DNA of 64,000 nucleotides from Ceraceosorus guamensis. Its lineage: Eukaryota > Basidiomycota > Exobasidiomycetes > Ceraceosorales > Ceraceosoraceae. A model generated the notes under the pieces. That model made no database searches, was not told the DNA's origin, and worked only from the letters and a program-made list of their open reading frames with translations. Each line of letters begins with the position of its first letter. The stretch's first letter is position 1. The stretch lies in assembly GCF_003144195.1 (NCBI RefSeq), contig NW_020290036.1, positions 124,001 through 188,000 on the forward strand. Direction: 5' to 3'. The position numbers and the translations under genes were made by a program. Below, one piece after another: positions 1 through 12,933 of the stretch.

Positions 1-150
1 CCAAGCTGAGTCAGAAGGATGCTGACGCTGAGCAGAACACATTAAAAGGCGACAGGACGAGAGGGTTGCTCGCCTCTCTCATCCATCATCACCTTCCCCC
101 TACTCCTCGACCGATCCCTTCAAACCATCTCCTCCGCCCTTCTTGTCAAG

Positions 151-1395
151 ATGCTCGCCACCAAGACTCTGCTCATGCCATTTGCGGCCCTCGCTCTGGC
201 TTCGACCGTCATCGGCCTCCCTCAACCTCAGACCAATGAGAAATCGAGCGCGGTCTTCCACCCGGTGGACCCCAACCAAGACCCAAACGTTCAACAGGGG
301 CCAGACCTGCAGATCTACATCACCAGCGCCGATGCTTACTGCTTATTCCTGCCCGAGACGGAGAATACGACCATTGCGCAGAGTATTCACCGCAACAAGG
401 CCATCTCTGCATGCCGCAAGGTGAGTAGCCGCGTGATGGTAAGACCTGGACACGTCATCATGCGCAACAGACTCACTCTATCTGCTCGTCGATATCGTAA
501 ATAGCCATGGGCCCCGGAAGAACAGGTCCAGCTGGACGATGGTTTCTTCACGACCAATCAGTCGCATCCCTTCGTCGACAACACCGCTGGCGTCGACCGT
601 GGACGTCAGATCCATCTGTGGGGTTGCATCAATCCTTACTCGATGCCCAACAACATCGTCCCTACCGACAGCCGTGGTGGTGTTTACCACGGTCGTATCC
701 ACGGCAACGATCAGGTCCCCGCAAGAGGCGTCTGCCTTGGTTGTGAGTAGTGCCATACCTTCAAACGGCCCAGTGACGGTAAATAGATTTGGGTAAATAG
801 ACTTGGGGACTTACTCATTGTTCTTTTTTCTTCTAGACGACCACTTCACCCAGTGGATTATCCCTGCCGCGGGTGTCATCTCTTACAAGTGTTGCCAGGA
901 CCCCATCGAGTAGGTTGATTGAGCAGCTTCAGCATCAGAGAAAGCGAGCGATACTGACATGCTTTTTCTTCCCCTCAATGTAGCTGTCCTCGCTGGGGTG
1001 ATTAAAGAAGATCAGATGCAGCTCTCCCGCGATTCCTGCTGACGCATTTGCCCCGTCTCTTGGCCACAGATGTCGGAGGTGACATTGGCAAGACCATTCC
1101 CGATAGCGGATTCATTCCGGCCGACTGCAAGAAACTCATTCCAGGTGAGATCCACAGATCAATCCTTCCCTGTCGCACGAGATCAAAGTCAGCTGAACCT
1201 ATCCGCTAGCCCCTCGCCCCAACTGAAGGCGGTAACGCCGGCTCCCGACAGAGCGCGAGCGCAAGTTCGAAGAGCGCGTCCGTTGGTGGTGCACTGGCCG
1301 CCTTTGACGAAGACGGCAAGCCGATTGCCGTGACCAGCTCGAAATCCAAGAACGAGAACGAAGCAAATGCTTGGGCGGATGACGGGCACCACTGA
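151..1395 (+). CDS. Small secreted cysteine-containing protein, six exons
   Basis: The start ATG opens a clear signal peptide (MLATKTLLMPFAALALAS...). Exons read as 151-420, 505-742, 837-909, 984-997, 1070-1144 and 1229-1395; they sum to 837 bases, giving 278 residues. After the signal peptide come the motif SADAYCLFLP, then GRQIHLWGCINP, a CCQDPIDCP cysteine cluster and DCKKLIPG. This resembles a widespread family of secreted basidiomycete proteins of unknown function that share a YCLFLPP-like N-terminus and a double-cysteine core; that match is from memory. The C-terminal exon is Ser/Gly/Ala-rich and probably disordered. Exon four is only 14 bases long but is needed to keep the DCP(R)W frame. 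It likely acts outside the cell or in the wall. The family assignment is tentative; the gene itself is well supported. Confidence 0.75.
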
Positions 1396-1806
1396 GATTC
1401 TCATCGGCTCTCCTGCAACCTTGATTCGACAGCTCGTCTGCTCCCTGCCCATCGTCGCGAATCTGTCCTGTCGCTCATGCACCTCGATCTGACGCCACTT
1501 GAACGGGTCTTCGAAGCCTATTCACCACCTCCACCTTCCTGAGACACAATTGTCCGCTCCAATACACCTAATAGTATATGTCATCACCCCCGAAATAGCC
1601 TTGAAATTGTCTGTGTGGCCCCTGTGATCGATTGCGCTAGGTTGAAGTGTGAGAAGTCTATGGTACAGAGAGTGATGGCGAAAAGCTGAGAGGGAGAATT
1701 GGCGACCTTGTCGACATTGTAGAGTGCGATGTTACGCTCAGCCTTGGAGAGACTTGCCGTTGAGATGTCGCTGGGCAATAGAGAGGTGATACTGCAAATC
1801 TACCCC

Positions 1807-2269
1807 TCACTCGCCGTCTTGACGCGGAGGTGGTCCAACGGGATGCAACATTTTCTATTGCGCGGCAAGCAGAAAGAGCGCATACATTAGTGGCGTTCCG
1901 AGCGCATACATGGACACACCAAGCCGATCGCCAATCTCGCTGGACATGACTTACCTGACAGATCTCGTGCTTGATCCTAGCTCTGCACTCTCCCTCCGCA
2001 ATAGCATTGAAGCTCAACAAGTTTGGATGACCGACGATGCTAGCGAGCGTATCGCGATGCTGGTGCGACAACCACTCGTGCTTCGTCACATCCGGATGAA
2101 TCGTGCCTGTATAGCGAGCATGAAGCGCTTCGAGCTGCGTGTTCGCAGTGTAGTGCAGCTCGGACTGCAAGGCGGCGTCGGATGCAGCAGAAGAGAAGAG
2201 GGGATGACGAATGTTTGGTAGGGCTTCTTATTAGGCGTCGCAAAGCTTGCACCCAGACGGACTCACCAT
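1807..2269 (-). CDS. SF3B5: Splicing factor 3B subunit 5 (SF3b10)
   Basis: This encodes the small SF3b subunit of the U2 snRNP, which helps bind the branch-point region in the nucleus. The read protein is 86 residues, the same length as human SF3B5, and shows QLEALHARYTGT, then TKHEWLSHQHRD, GHPNLLSFNAIAE and a final KMLHPVGPPP segment. Exons are 2267-2269 (only the ATG), 1955-2164 and 1807-1854, with donors GTGAGT and GTAAGT. The start is chosen because ATG is followed directly by a consensus donor, and joining it to the acceptor at 2165 gives M-SELHYTANTQLE, which fits the family start. There is no ATG at the head of the second exon. The gene is divergent from TRM61 and convergent with the secreted-protein gene. 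Confidence 0.93.
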
Positions 2270-2642
2270 GCTGAAGCCAGGGAGAGCGATACTGCAAAGT
2301 CTTGAGCGGCTTATACCTTGCTTGCTTGAGGTGATGATAGTAAGAGGAGACAAGCCCAACAACTCGTGCTGCTCCGGCTTTATCATTTTGATTCATGCTT
2401 CATGATTTTACGACTCGTGACGAGCACGAGGCGCGTTGTCACGTGAACGCTGCAGGAAGAAAGTCAAGAAGCGCCAAAACAAGTGTGACTTAAAGTTCCA
2501 GAGGAATGCAACCCGAAAAGCGAAATGCTCTCACACTCGACTTCCAAGACTCGATCCTTGATCGCGCATACACGCCTCAGACCTTCACTCGGCGGGTTCC
2601 CTTCTGCCCGAGAACGCGACCAGAGACCGCTGCGGTGACAGA
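2270..2642. promoter_or_regulatory. Divergent promoter between SF3B5 and TRM61, with a TCACGTGA E-box
   Basis: This 370-base spacer separates two head-to-head genes. It contains a perfect palindrome TCACGTGA at 2439-2446, the type of site bound by Cbf1/USF-like bHLH factors. A role in both genes is inferred from position only. Confidence 0.45.
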
Positions 2643-4650
<2,008 letters not shown>

Positions 4651-4933
4651 AAGTCGTGCAGCCAGCGCAATGAATTCTTGATTTGAACGCCATCAGTAGA
4701 CGGCGTAGGGCCTTGCGCCTCTGCGAAGCTCATGCATCGCTCCAGCTCATGCATACTTCAAGATGTAACGATACAATTAGCTTGACAATGTCACTCTATC
4801 CATGTGACTCGATTGGAGGCGGCCACATTTGCGGGGCAGAGGGGAAAGGGACGCAGGTATTTACATTCGATTCGAAGGCAGGAAGTATGGATACATCGAA
4901 AGGCTTCCCGTGGCTGCCAAATTTTGCATTGGC

Positions 4934-6598
4934 TCATTCTTTCCGCTCCACATCTGGCGCGCTGCGCATCGACGCCTGAGGTGGGCAGGACTGGGGCGGC
5001 GGATATGGTTGGTTTGAGTAGTGTGGCGCTGAAGGCAGAATGGGCGGGGAACGAGAGGGCTGTTGGGCGTACGAAGGGCCAGCTGGATAAGGTTGCTGAG
5101 GGTATTGGTGAGAGTGCACATGATACTGCGCGGCGGGCTGAGGATTTGGTACGAATCCTTGAGCGCCCATGGCTGGCGGAGGTGAAGCATGTGGCTGATA
5201 GCCGAGCGGGCTGACGATGATAGCCAGGGCTCTCCCGCCATCGTGAACACCTTTGGCTTTGAGAGCTCTTCGATGCTGACGCTTGGCATTCCTCATCTCT
5301 TTCTTTTGCCGCTTGTGCTCTCTGCGCATCTCTTTCCTCTCCTTCTTGCCGTACTTCAAACCATCGTGTGTGTATTTGGGAACTTTCTCCTCGTCGGACG
5401 ATGAGGACGAGCTGCTGCTGCTACTGCTGCTGCTGCTGCCGCGACGAGGACGACCACTCGTCGTCGTGCCACTCAGAAGTGGTGCGCTAGAGTGGACAGG
5501 AACTTGAGCCTGAGCGAGGCTTGTGAGCCTCTCTTGTCCCTGAGCAACGTAGACATCCAACCCGCGAGGTGCAAAGAAACTTTCTGCCCATTCTTCGATG
5601 GCCCCGAGTACCACTGGCTCCTTTTTGCGCTTCATGGACCTTTGAATTGCTCTGGAGACGAAGAATGCTGCAGCTCTAGCAGTGGACAGGTGGAAGAGCG
5701 CAAGGAAGTGATGATGAGCGCCGCATGCGGGAATAGGGCCAGATGTGCATTTCGCAACTTACCCCAGGTGCGCAGTCGTTGGCAAGACGAGGTCAGTGAG
5801 AATTCTTTGACCTCCAGAGAGCCTGCCAGCCACCTCGATGTCTTCGAGAAATCTGGCCCAATCAGCAATGCTGACATTGTGATCCACCATGACTGGGCCG
5901 GGGTAGGCGTTCGCAAAACCTTCTCCGACCAGAGCCTTTCCTCTGAGCTGAGCTTTGGCCTTGGCCTTGCTGTGTATTCTGAAAGGCTGAAATGGAGAGT
6001 ACGTCACTGCTCGAGCTGGAGTCGGATCCGCTGGCGAAGGAGTCCAGGCTGGGCCTCCTGCTGGAGGTGGCGCCCTCTCAAAGCAAGGAGCAGGCGGTTC
6101 GAAAGGATTGCCGGGAGAGCGAGAAAAGCGAGCTTGAATGCGAGTCATCATGTCCAGTTCGGGGATGCTTCTTGCTCTCGCGTCCTGTGCGCTGGGCGAC
6201 CAGTCGTGTGAAGCGGCAAAAGGACTACCAAAAAGCTTTTCGGGACTCATGGAGCTCGAAGACTTGCCAAAAGCTTGTGCTGGCATGGCACGTCCCACTG
6301 GCCCGCTGCCAGAGGTGGTCGGAGCGTACGGTACGGCAGAGCGACTGGAAGAGGCCGATGGCCCGACGTCGAGGTTGCGCATCCTCTGCTCCACCATATC
6401 ATCGTCCCAAGATCTCTCGCTCGCCGACGCTTTCTTGTCTTGCGTTCCGGTTTTCTCGAAACTGGTTGGTGCGCCTCGAGGAGCCACTTGATCGTAAGAA
6501 GGAGGCAAGCTGAGCGTCTCGGATGAGTTGCCGGCGTGCGCCATTTGCGGTCGCCGCCAGGCTGGGTTGCCGGTGGGATTGGGAGCTTGCGTCATCAT
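4934..6598 (-). CDS. Conserved fungal protein of unknown function, proline-rich ends
   Basis: Two exons (5763-6598 and 4934-5675) join through a GTAAGT donor and a CTAG acceptor into 525 residues. The middle block is the conserved part: FANAYPGPVMVDHNVSIADW, then FLEDIEVAGRLSGGQR, FFVSRAIQRSMKRKKEPVV and FFAPRGLDVYVAQG. I recall this block from many fungal genomes as an uncharacterised family; no catalytic motif is visible. The N-terminal third is disordered and Ser/Pro-rich. The C-terminal third has a long serine run, a KKERKEMRREHKRQKK basic helix and a Pro/Gln/Tyr-rich tail. The start is placed at the first of two consecutive ATGs (6596-6598) rather than an upstream in-frame ATG at 6757, because conserved-style sequence begins there. 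Function is unknown. Confidence 0.8.
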
Positions 6599-8851
6599 GC
6601 TGACTGGATGGTCAAAATTTGTTTGCGCGAGGTTGCTGCGAATGACGCGCCGGGCGAGTCGTTCGAGATGTGCAAGAGGTGCAAAGGGGGTGTGCAGGAC
6701 ATTTGTCTGAAAGCTTGAGAAATGCCCCAGTCTTATAGGAGAACAGCGAATGATCACGAGTTGTGAATGAAGAAGGCGACGTCACAGCAACGAGAGCACA
6801 CAGAGGCCCACGACTGCACGCGACGCTACCACTCACGACTCTCTTGGAGCGAGAGGTCTACACGACCACAAGGGAGGCCAAATGCTCGGCTCCCAAAGAC
6901 GAGTCCGTGTTCGGCAGCCGCAAATACACCCGTAGAGACGCGATCTCGATGCGTTTCCGGCGGATCGGAGGGCAAAAGGGGAACGCTCCAAAGGAGCTAA
7001 ACTAAAAGCCAGCAGCTTGGCCGTACGGGTACTGCAACGTTACTCACGACCCATGACGGTGCAAGGTGCCTGATGGCTGCTTTATGGGGCAATCGTGAGT
7101 CAGAGTGCCTCTCTGATGCATGCTATCTTTGGCATGGCGGCGGCACGGGCCTCTGCAAAAGCGTCGCGGGGTCACCCGATGCACGGCATGTCCGCGAGTT
7201 CAATCATCAGGCATACCGCCGGCAATCACGAAATGCTGGCATTGCGCGCGAAGACAAGCTCGCCGTCTGCTTGCTTGTTCCTGCTGTTTGATTGCTGAGC
7301 TGATACACCGATCGATTCTGCAACTCACGACTGTTGCACGAGGCCAACCCAGACATGCAGCAGTTTGGTCGAGTATATGAACGCCAACTCGCATACAAGT
7401 CGCCGACGGTCCAGATATCCCCGCTTCATCAGCGATCGAGTGTGCTGCTGGATATATATGAGTGCATATGGGGAATACGGCGCGGTGCCGAGTAGCGTGC
7501 AGCAAGCCGAGAAGCCTTCCGTGCGAGGGTCCGACTCCGTCGGCTTTGCATGCTTGATTTTGATTTCTCAATTCGCATCACCCTTAGCAGCGACAGTGTA
7601 GTTACTGTACAAGTACTCTTTGGATGAAACACCCGCGTAACTCATCTCTTGACTCGCGACCACCGTGCGAGCGATGTTAACAAAGTCTTACAAGACAATT
7701 ATACAAATACAAACACAATATAATCCTCGTGGATTATGATTCTGGTTGTATATGCGCGTCCCGTCACGAGTGTGGGACAGCTAGGCTATCGCAGCCATAG
7801 CTTACGTTCTGCTGGGCGCCTTCAGACACCTATATATAGCGAAGCATCACCAGCAGCGCTATCAATCATCCCATCGCGGCCGTATACCGTATACGTGAAA
7901 TGCTGCGCGCAATCACAGCCTCTCTGCGTGAGAATCGTGCGTGCGCAGCCGGTGATGCTTTCATTCGAGAGTTCGAGTTGCCTATCTTTTATAGCTATAC
8001 CGCTCACTCGTTCGCATATGGCTGTGCACTAAAACGTCGACTTGCTCGGCCAGTCAAGAGTGGAGTGGTTGCTGAATTGCTTGCTTTCATGCGATACATG
8101 TGCTCGGTGCCGAAGAGTCACGCAGTTGAAATACCCACCGCACTACATCTCCACACGTCTGGTCGGCACTCACTTAGCTCCTGAGCGGCAGGAGTGCATC
8201 TCGGCCCAGTACGAGCCATGACGTCGCGGCTGTGGTTGTGATAGCAATCTTGAATGTGTACCCAACCGATTCAGGGTCGCAAACCTTCGCTATAGCAAGC
8301 AAACATCACCACATTCCACGCGTGCCTCCACTTCGGTGCTACTATAGTGGTGAAAAGGTGAGCATTTGGCAATACGACGCGAAAAGCCGAACACCAGTGT
8401 CTGAAAGTTATAAGAGGTTTCAAAAGGAGCGTACGTTATTTGCGCGGGGCTGGGTGAAGCAGGGATAGGGAGTGTTGGAGTCGCGGGCTGACAGAGAGGG
8501 TTGGAAGTCGCGAGGCGTAGCAAGCTGGCTGGTGAGCGGGAAAATCGGAAAGCGGTGCAGGATATCTTGCAAACGTCAAGAAACCATGGGAATCTCGATG
8601 TGGTCTGCCTTGCATGCTTCGAATCGGGGCTGAGCACTAGTAATCGGCAGGTTGGGGGGAAGGAACCGATCTGAGGGACGGCGAATCGACCGTCTTTATG
8701 CAGTGACAAAGCGAGAGCGGGGTTCCGGGAAGGTGGAGGCATGGCTATGGGCAGACTTGGGACCCATGAAGAGACGGGAGCACTCATAGGGTTGCTTCCA
8801 TCTCAGCGTCCGCCCATCAACCAAACAAGTGTCCGAACTTCCGCAGTTCAC
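6599..8851. other. Intergenic spacer, 2.25 kb, no gene seen
   Basis: Open frames here are short and lack coding character. The left part must hold the promoter of the minus-strand gene ending at 6598. Around 7680-7740 the DNA is AT-rich and contains an 18-base perfect stem-loop (7720-7737, seven-base arms, four-base loop). ACTCACGACT-type words occur several times, as in the other spacers. Confidence 0.5.
7720..7737. repeat. Short perfect inverted repeat (stem-loop)
   Basis: ATAATCC, TCGT, GGATTAT: seven-base arms around a four-base loop inside an AT-rich patch. No T-run follows, so it is not terminator-like. It may be chance. Confidence 0.35.
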
Positions 8852-10555
8852 TTAGGCGACCGCTGTCTTGGGCAATGGCTCATCGCTCAACACAGCCTCT
8901 GTACCGCCGGGAACCTTGGCCTCGTCAAGGATCGTGTCTTCACCGGGCACCTCGGGAGTTGCAAATCGAGTAGAAGGATTCTCGACTGAAGGGCGCGCAG
9001 CAACGGGTACTTCGGCGGCTGGTGCTGCCTCCCCGTTGGCTTGACTGGTGGGCGGTGCAGCTTGCACCTTTGAATTAGGCACCGCACCATCCGAGGGCCC
9101 CACGTTGTGAGGGCTCGCAACATTTTCAGGCCCTGCGAAGCTGCTTTCTCGATTCGGGACAGGCTTCCTTCCAGGCACCGCACCGGAGCGAGATCCGACT
9201 GATCCATTGTCGTTTGGCTGCTTGCTGTAATCCGAAGGAAGCGGTTGATTTCCAGCATCTGGAGATGTCGTGGTACGAATGGTGGTCGTAGTAGTGGTGC
9301 CAATAGCGGTGTTCTGATGCTGTTGCGCCAAAGCTCGTGCGACTGCGTCGTCGTGACTACTGACCCCACCTTCATCGGCTTGAGTCTGAGCGCCATTTCC
9401 GCTCCCACTCTTCCCATGTGCGCCGGCAGGAACTGGCTTGGACGCAGTAGAGGCGCTTCTCGAAGCAACCGCAGCGGCTGCCCCTGCCGAAGCAGCGACG
9501 GGCGCGTTGTGGGAAGTGCTAGAGCTCTTCCGCCAGCTCGGACCTCTGCCCATCTTGCTCTTGATTGAAGGAGTCTTCCCTGTTCCGACAGCTTGCTGCT
9601 GCTGTTGTTGTTGTTGGGCTTGCACAGCAGCAGCACCCTGCGCGCTCGTGCTCGGCTCATCGAAGAGGCTATTGCCAAGCACCGAGCCCGAAGTACCGAG
9701 CAGAGCTTGCTTGCGCTTGTGAGAAGCGTCGAGCTCTGCCAAGCTTAGAAGATGACCATTGCCCGCTCCAGGAGCCTCGCGAGGTGCATCAAAGTTGATT
9801 TTGGAGAGATCTGAAGGTGCAGCTCGCTCCGACTTTTTCTCTTCGTCCTCTGTCACGAAAGTTGGGACCCATTGACGCCGGCTATACAGATGCGCGGAAG
9901 TGAAAGCGTCAGCAGGCTTCTCGAACGCAGCATATCTGCACTTGAATTCTGGAGCAGCGCACACTTGCGCTGTCTACACGCGCTGCAAGGGGCTCTGTGC
10001 ACCAATTCTACACAGCTTGCCCATCCTTCAGCTACTCCGAGTAGTCGGCTTCGTGCAATCTGCGTCCCTCCGAAACAAATTTTCGCTGCCTTGTACTCAC
10101 GCCTTCAGGAAAGACTGCAAATCTTCCGAAGTACCGGCTTGCGCATTGGACGTAGCAGTCGCCAGACGAGCTTGAGGTCCGGCGAGACGCACAGAATCCC
10201 ACTGCACGCCTTTTCCGGCGAACAATTCGCTCGGTTTTGGAGCAGGAGCAGCGGTGCCGTCCTTTGCGGTCTCGGACGTGGGACTTCCCACAGCTGGCGC
10301 AGTCGAGGAAGCAGGAATGGTGGGAAGACCAGAAGATACGACTGCACCTTTACCATTTAGCTGGCTGACAGAGCTACGCTTGGTCAGGTGTCCATTGCCA
10401 GCCCGTCCAGTCCCATTCGCCTGCTTGGCAGAGGTCACTGAGCCGCGCGATGGGCTAGTAGGACCAAAGTCGCTCCCTGCAGCAGGGGCAGTGCCGGTCG
10501 ATGAAAGAGAGCCGCGACGGCCCTTCTTATTGCGTAGGCTAGCAAAGAGAGGCAT
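8852..10555 (-). CDS. Hypothetical disordered protein with a short conserved-looking core
   Basis: Exons 10101-10555 and 8852-9881 join (donor GTGAGT, acceptor TATAG) to give 494 residues. The segment across the junction is the best candidate for a functional core: GKGVQWDSVRLAGPQARL, then TSEDLQSFLKA, RRQWVPTFVTEDEE. It is free of low complexity while both flanks are Ser/Ala/Thr-rich, with a glutamine run of eight near residue 280 and repeated threonines. The N-terminus (MPLFASLRNKKGRRGS) is basic and could associate with membranes. No known domain is recognised. The start ATG is in good context and the frame is closed upstream. Confidence 0.65.
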
Positions 10556-11538
10556 TTTTGCTGGCGACGGAGACGAGCCTCACTTTGCGATTCTTGTAGC
10601 TGGCGGTAGACTTAGATGTGGTGACACAGCTGCGTGTCTGACCGGTGTCGGAGGAGCAGAGCGAAGAGCTTGAGTAGCAGCAAGTCGAGTAACGTGGGGA
10701 ATGTATGCGTCAATTCCTTGTCACGTACAGCCTCTGACTGGAGCGGTCGAGCGAGAACGCGAGATTGGACGGGTGTGAGGTAAGAATCAAGCCGTGGGTC
10801 GCGGCTTTGTTGGCTGATCGAGTTGAGTGCCCGCGAAGCGCGAGTATGTACTGCATACGGAGCGGCATTCGTGATTGCCTACCGCGTACATAGAAGTGTA
10901 TCTTATTCGTGATTCCTGACCATGCAGCCTTCCCGGCCTTTCGGAGAGGCGGCGGGCGTGCGTACGTCTGTCTCTCCTTGGCTATACTTGGGCTGGCTGC
11001 CGCTCCAGCTAATCTTTGACTCTTGGTGCGCACGGCTGCTCACGACTATATAAGTGCTGTCACTGCATGCATGCTGTAGTGCGAGGAGGACAATTAAGTG
11101 ATGAGCGCATTGCGTGTGCGTGCGCGTGCGCCTGCCAGCACGCAGCAGCAACAAAGGCGTGAGAGAGGTCAAGGTCGTGGCGCGCCTCATCCCAACCTGA
11201 CTGACCAAGTGCCCGGCCACGTTGGTATGGTTGCGTGGCTCTGCAGCTCTGCACGGGCTCTCGGCCAGCACTCTTTGACTGGCAAGTCAAAGAAGGCGCA
11301 TGCTAGCTGCTAGTGTCTGCTGCCGGTGCTAGCCAGCAGCAGCGATCATCCAACCCGCTTCCTGCTATACTGCACGCGCCCCGCGTATACGGTGCGGCCA
11401 TACGCTTAAAATTGTGAGCCACAGTGGGGCGCAAGGGCTCTGGTCCTCGAGCTCTGCATATCAGCATCCAGCTGTCCGGTGCCGCGCTGCCTTCGGTGGA
11501 TGCATGGAGGTGCGCGGTGTCACGCAGCCACACACATG

Positions 11539-11559
11539 CAGCCAGCCAGCCAGCCAGCC
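11539..11559. repeat. (GCCA)n microsatellite
   Basis: About five tandem copies of GCCA/CAGC, followed by a short CCAT run. Likely polymorphic in length. Confidence 0.8.
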
Positions 11560-12545
11560 CTGCCATCCATCCATCGATCCAGCGGCGAGAGCGATGCACG
11601 TTTTTGCGCACGTCCAGCAATAACCCCAGCCTTTAATCACGGGCTTGTGCCGGGGTAGTCGATTCACGTCACGAGGGGAAGAGAACAGCAGCAGTCAAGA
11701 AGCGGGAACGAGTATACGTGGTGTGCAAGCAGCAGCCGTCCCCGGTCATCCGTGACTTGGAGCTGTTGGGCCGTAACGCCAAGCTTCTAAAAGCCTGACC
11801 AAGCCGACGTGTGGAGATCATGATTCACGATTGTGGTCGACAACACGCCGGATGGCTCCGCGCAGAGGAGGCGCTTATGATGACGATCAGGTACCACGCA
11901 TTCACTCTACACGGGCTCATTTCGGATACACAGCAGCAATAATCTTTGGCAATCATGTCGTTCACACGCTGGATTTCGAAAACGAGTTCGGATGTCCTGC
12001 TGTGACTATTCACTTACTCTTCCAGGCAAGGCGTGTCTCAGACGTCAAGATCGCACGACTTGATTGCCAGCCATGTTCTACCAAGTACCTATGCAGTCGG
12101 CTTCCTCAGCGCGCTCCCGGTCTTGCAAGCGGCCAAGCTACGGCCCTGGCAAAGCCGTATCGTATGATGGAGTTTTCGAGTCCTGAGTGTGCTGGCGGGA
12201 GACGGCCTGTGCACTGTCCGAAATTGCGGCGCTTGGCTGATCGCGGAGAAACAGATCGGCTTCGGCCTTGGCAGGTGACACGTGACGCGTAAAGAGCCTG
12301 CACCACCCGCGCTCACGGCTGCAGCACCTCGCCGACGAAGCATCAAATGCTAAACTTTCTGACTCCTTTCCTTGCTTCAATCGGGATCGAAACCCATGCG
12401 GTCACCGGAAATCGTCTGGAAGAGCGTGTCAGATGACCAAGCTGTCCGTTGCGCTCTGAAGCCTGGACAAACGCGCGGGAACGAGTCACGCGCGCGTGCA
12501 AGTACCATGCACGGGAGAGCGCGGCGCGTGGCGGCAGGCAGCGAG

Positions 12546-12568
12546 CGCACGCACGCACGCACGCACGC
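12546..12568. repeat. (CGCA)n microsatellite
   Basis: About five tandem copies of GCAC/CGCA, continuing into GCGC. Simple tandem repeat in the spacer upstream of the IBtk-like gene. Confidence 0.8.
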
Positions 12569-12933
12569 GCCTTCACTCCACTCGTGTCGCGGGTGCAAGC
12601 GACTACTTTGCCTGCGAGGCTCCTCGTCTTGGTCAGCGCTTACATTCGTCGACCGTTCTCACACCACCTAAACCCTCGCTGAAGGCCGCGTCACCCTTTC
12701 CGCCCAAATCGGAGCCTGTTGAGGACCATCTTGGTCAGCAAGCATTCTAGCACGTGCCTTCTTTGCTCTTCCCATTGACCCCGCGCAACGCCTCGGCACC
12801 GACAAAGCCCTTTCCCGAAGAAAGGCCAAGACGCGTGTTCGACCTCGACCTGGCTTCCTAGCCAGACGAGGACAACGCGCTCCAAAGCGGATCGCAGCCT
12901 TTTGTAAGGGGCTGCGATTCGCTACCTCTGTGC

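Larger units (their letters stand above)
10556..12933. other. Intergenic spacer, 2.4 kb, with simple repeats
   Basis: No coding region is supported. It contains a TGCATGCATGC word near 11064, a CAGC/GCCA tetranucleotide run at about 11539-11559, and a CGCA tetranucleotide run at about 12546-12568. CACGACT and TCACGA words recur. Promoters for the minus gene at 8.9-10.6 kb and the plus gene at 12.9 kb must lie at its two ends. Confidence 0.5.

Noticed and set aside
1658-2170. A 170-codon minus-strand frame covering SF3B5
   Set aside because: Only its first 70 codons are real SF3B5; the rest reads through the second intron, and the head lacks ATG.
5411-5445. CTG trinucleotide run on the plus strand
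   Set aside because: It encodes the serine run of the minus-strand conserved protein and needs no separate explanation.
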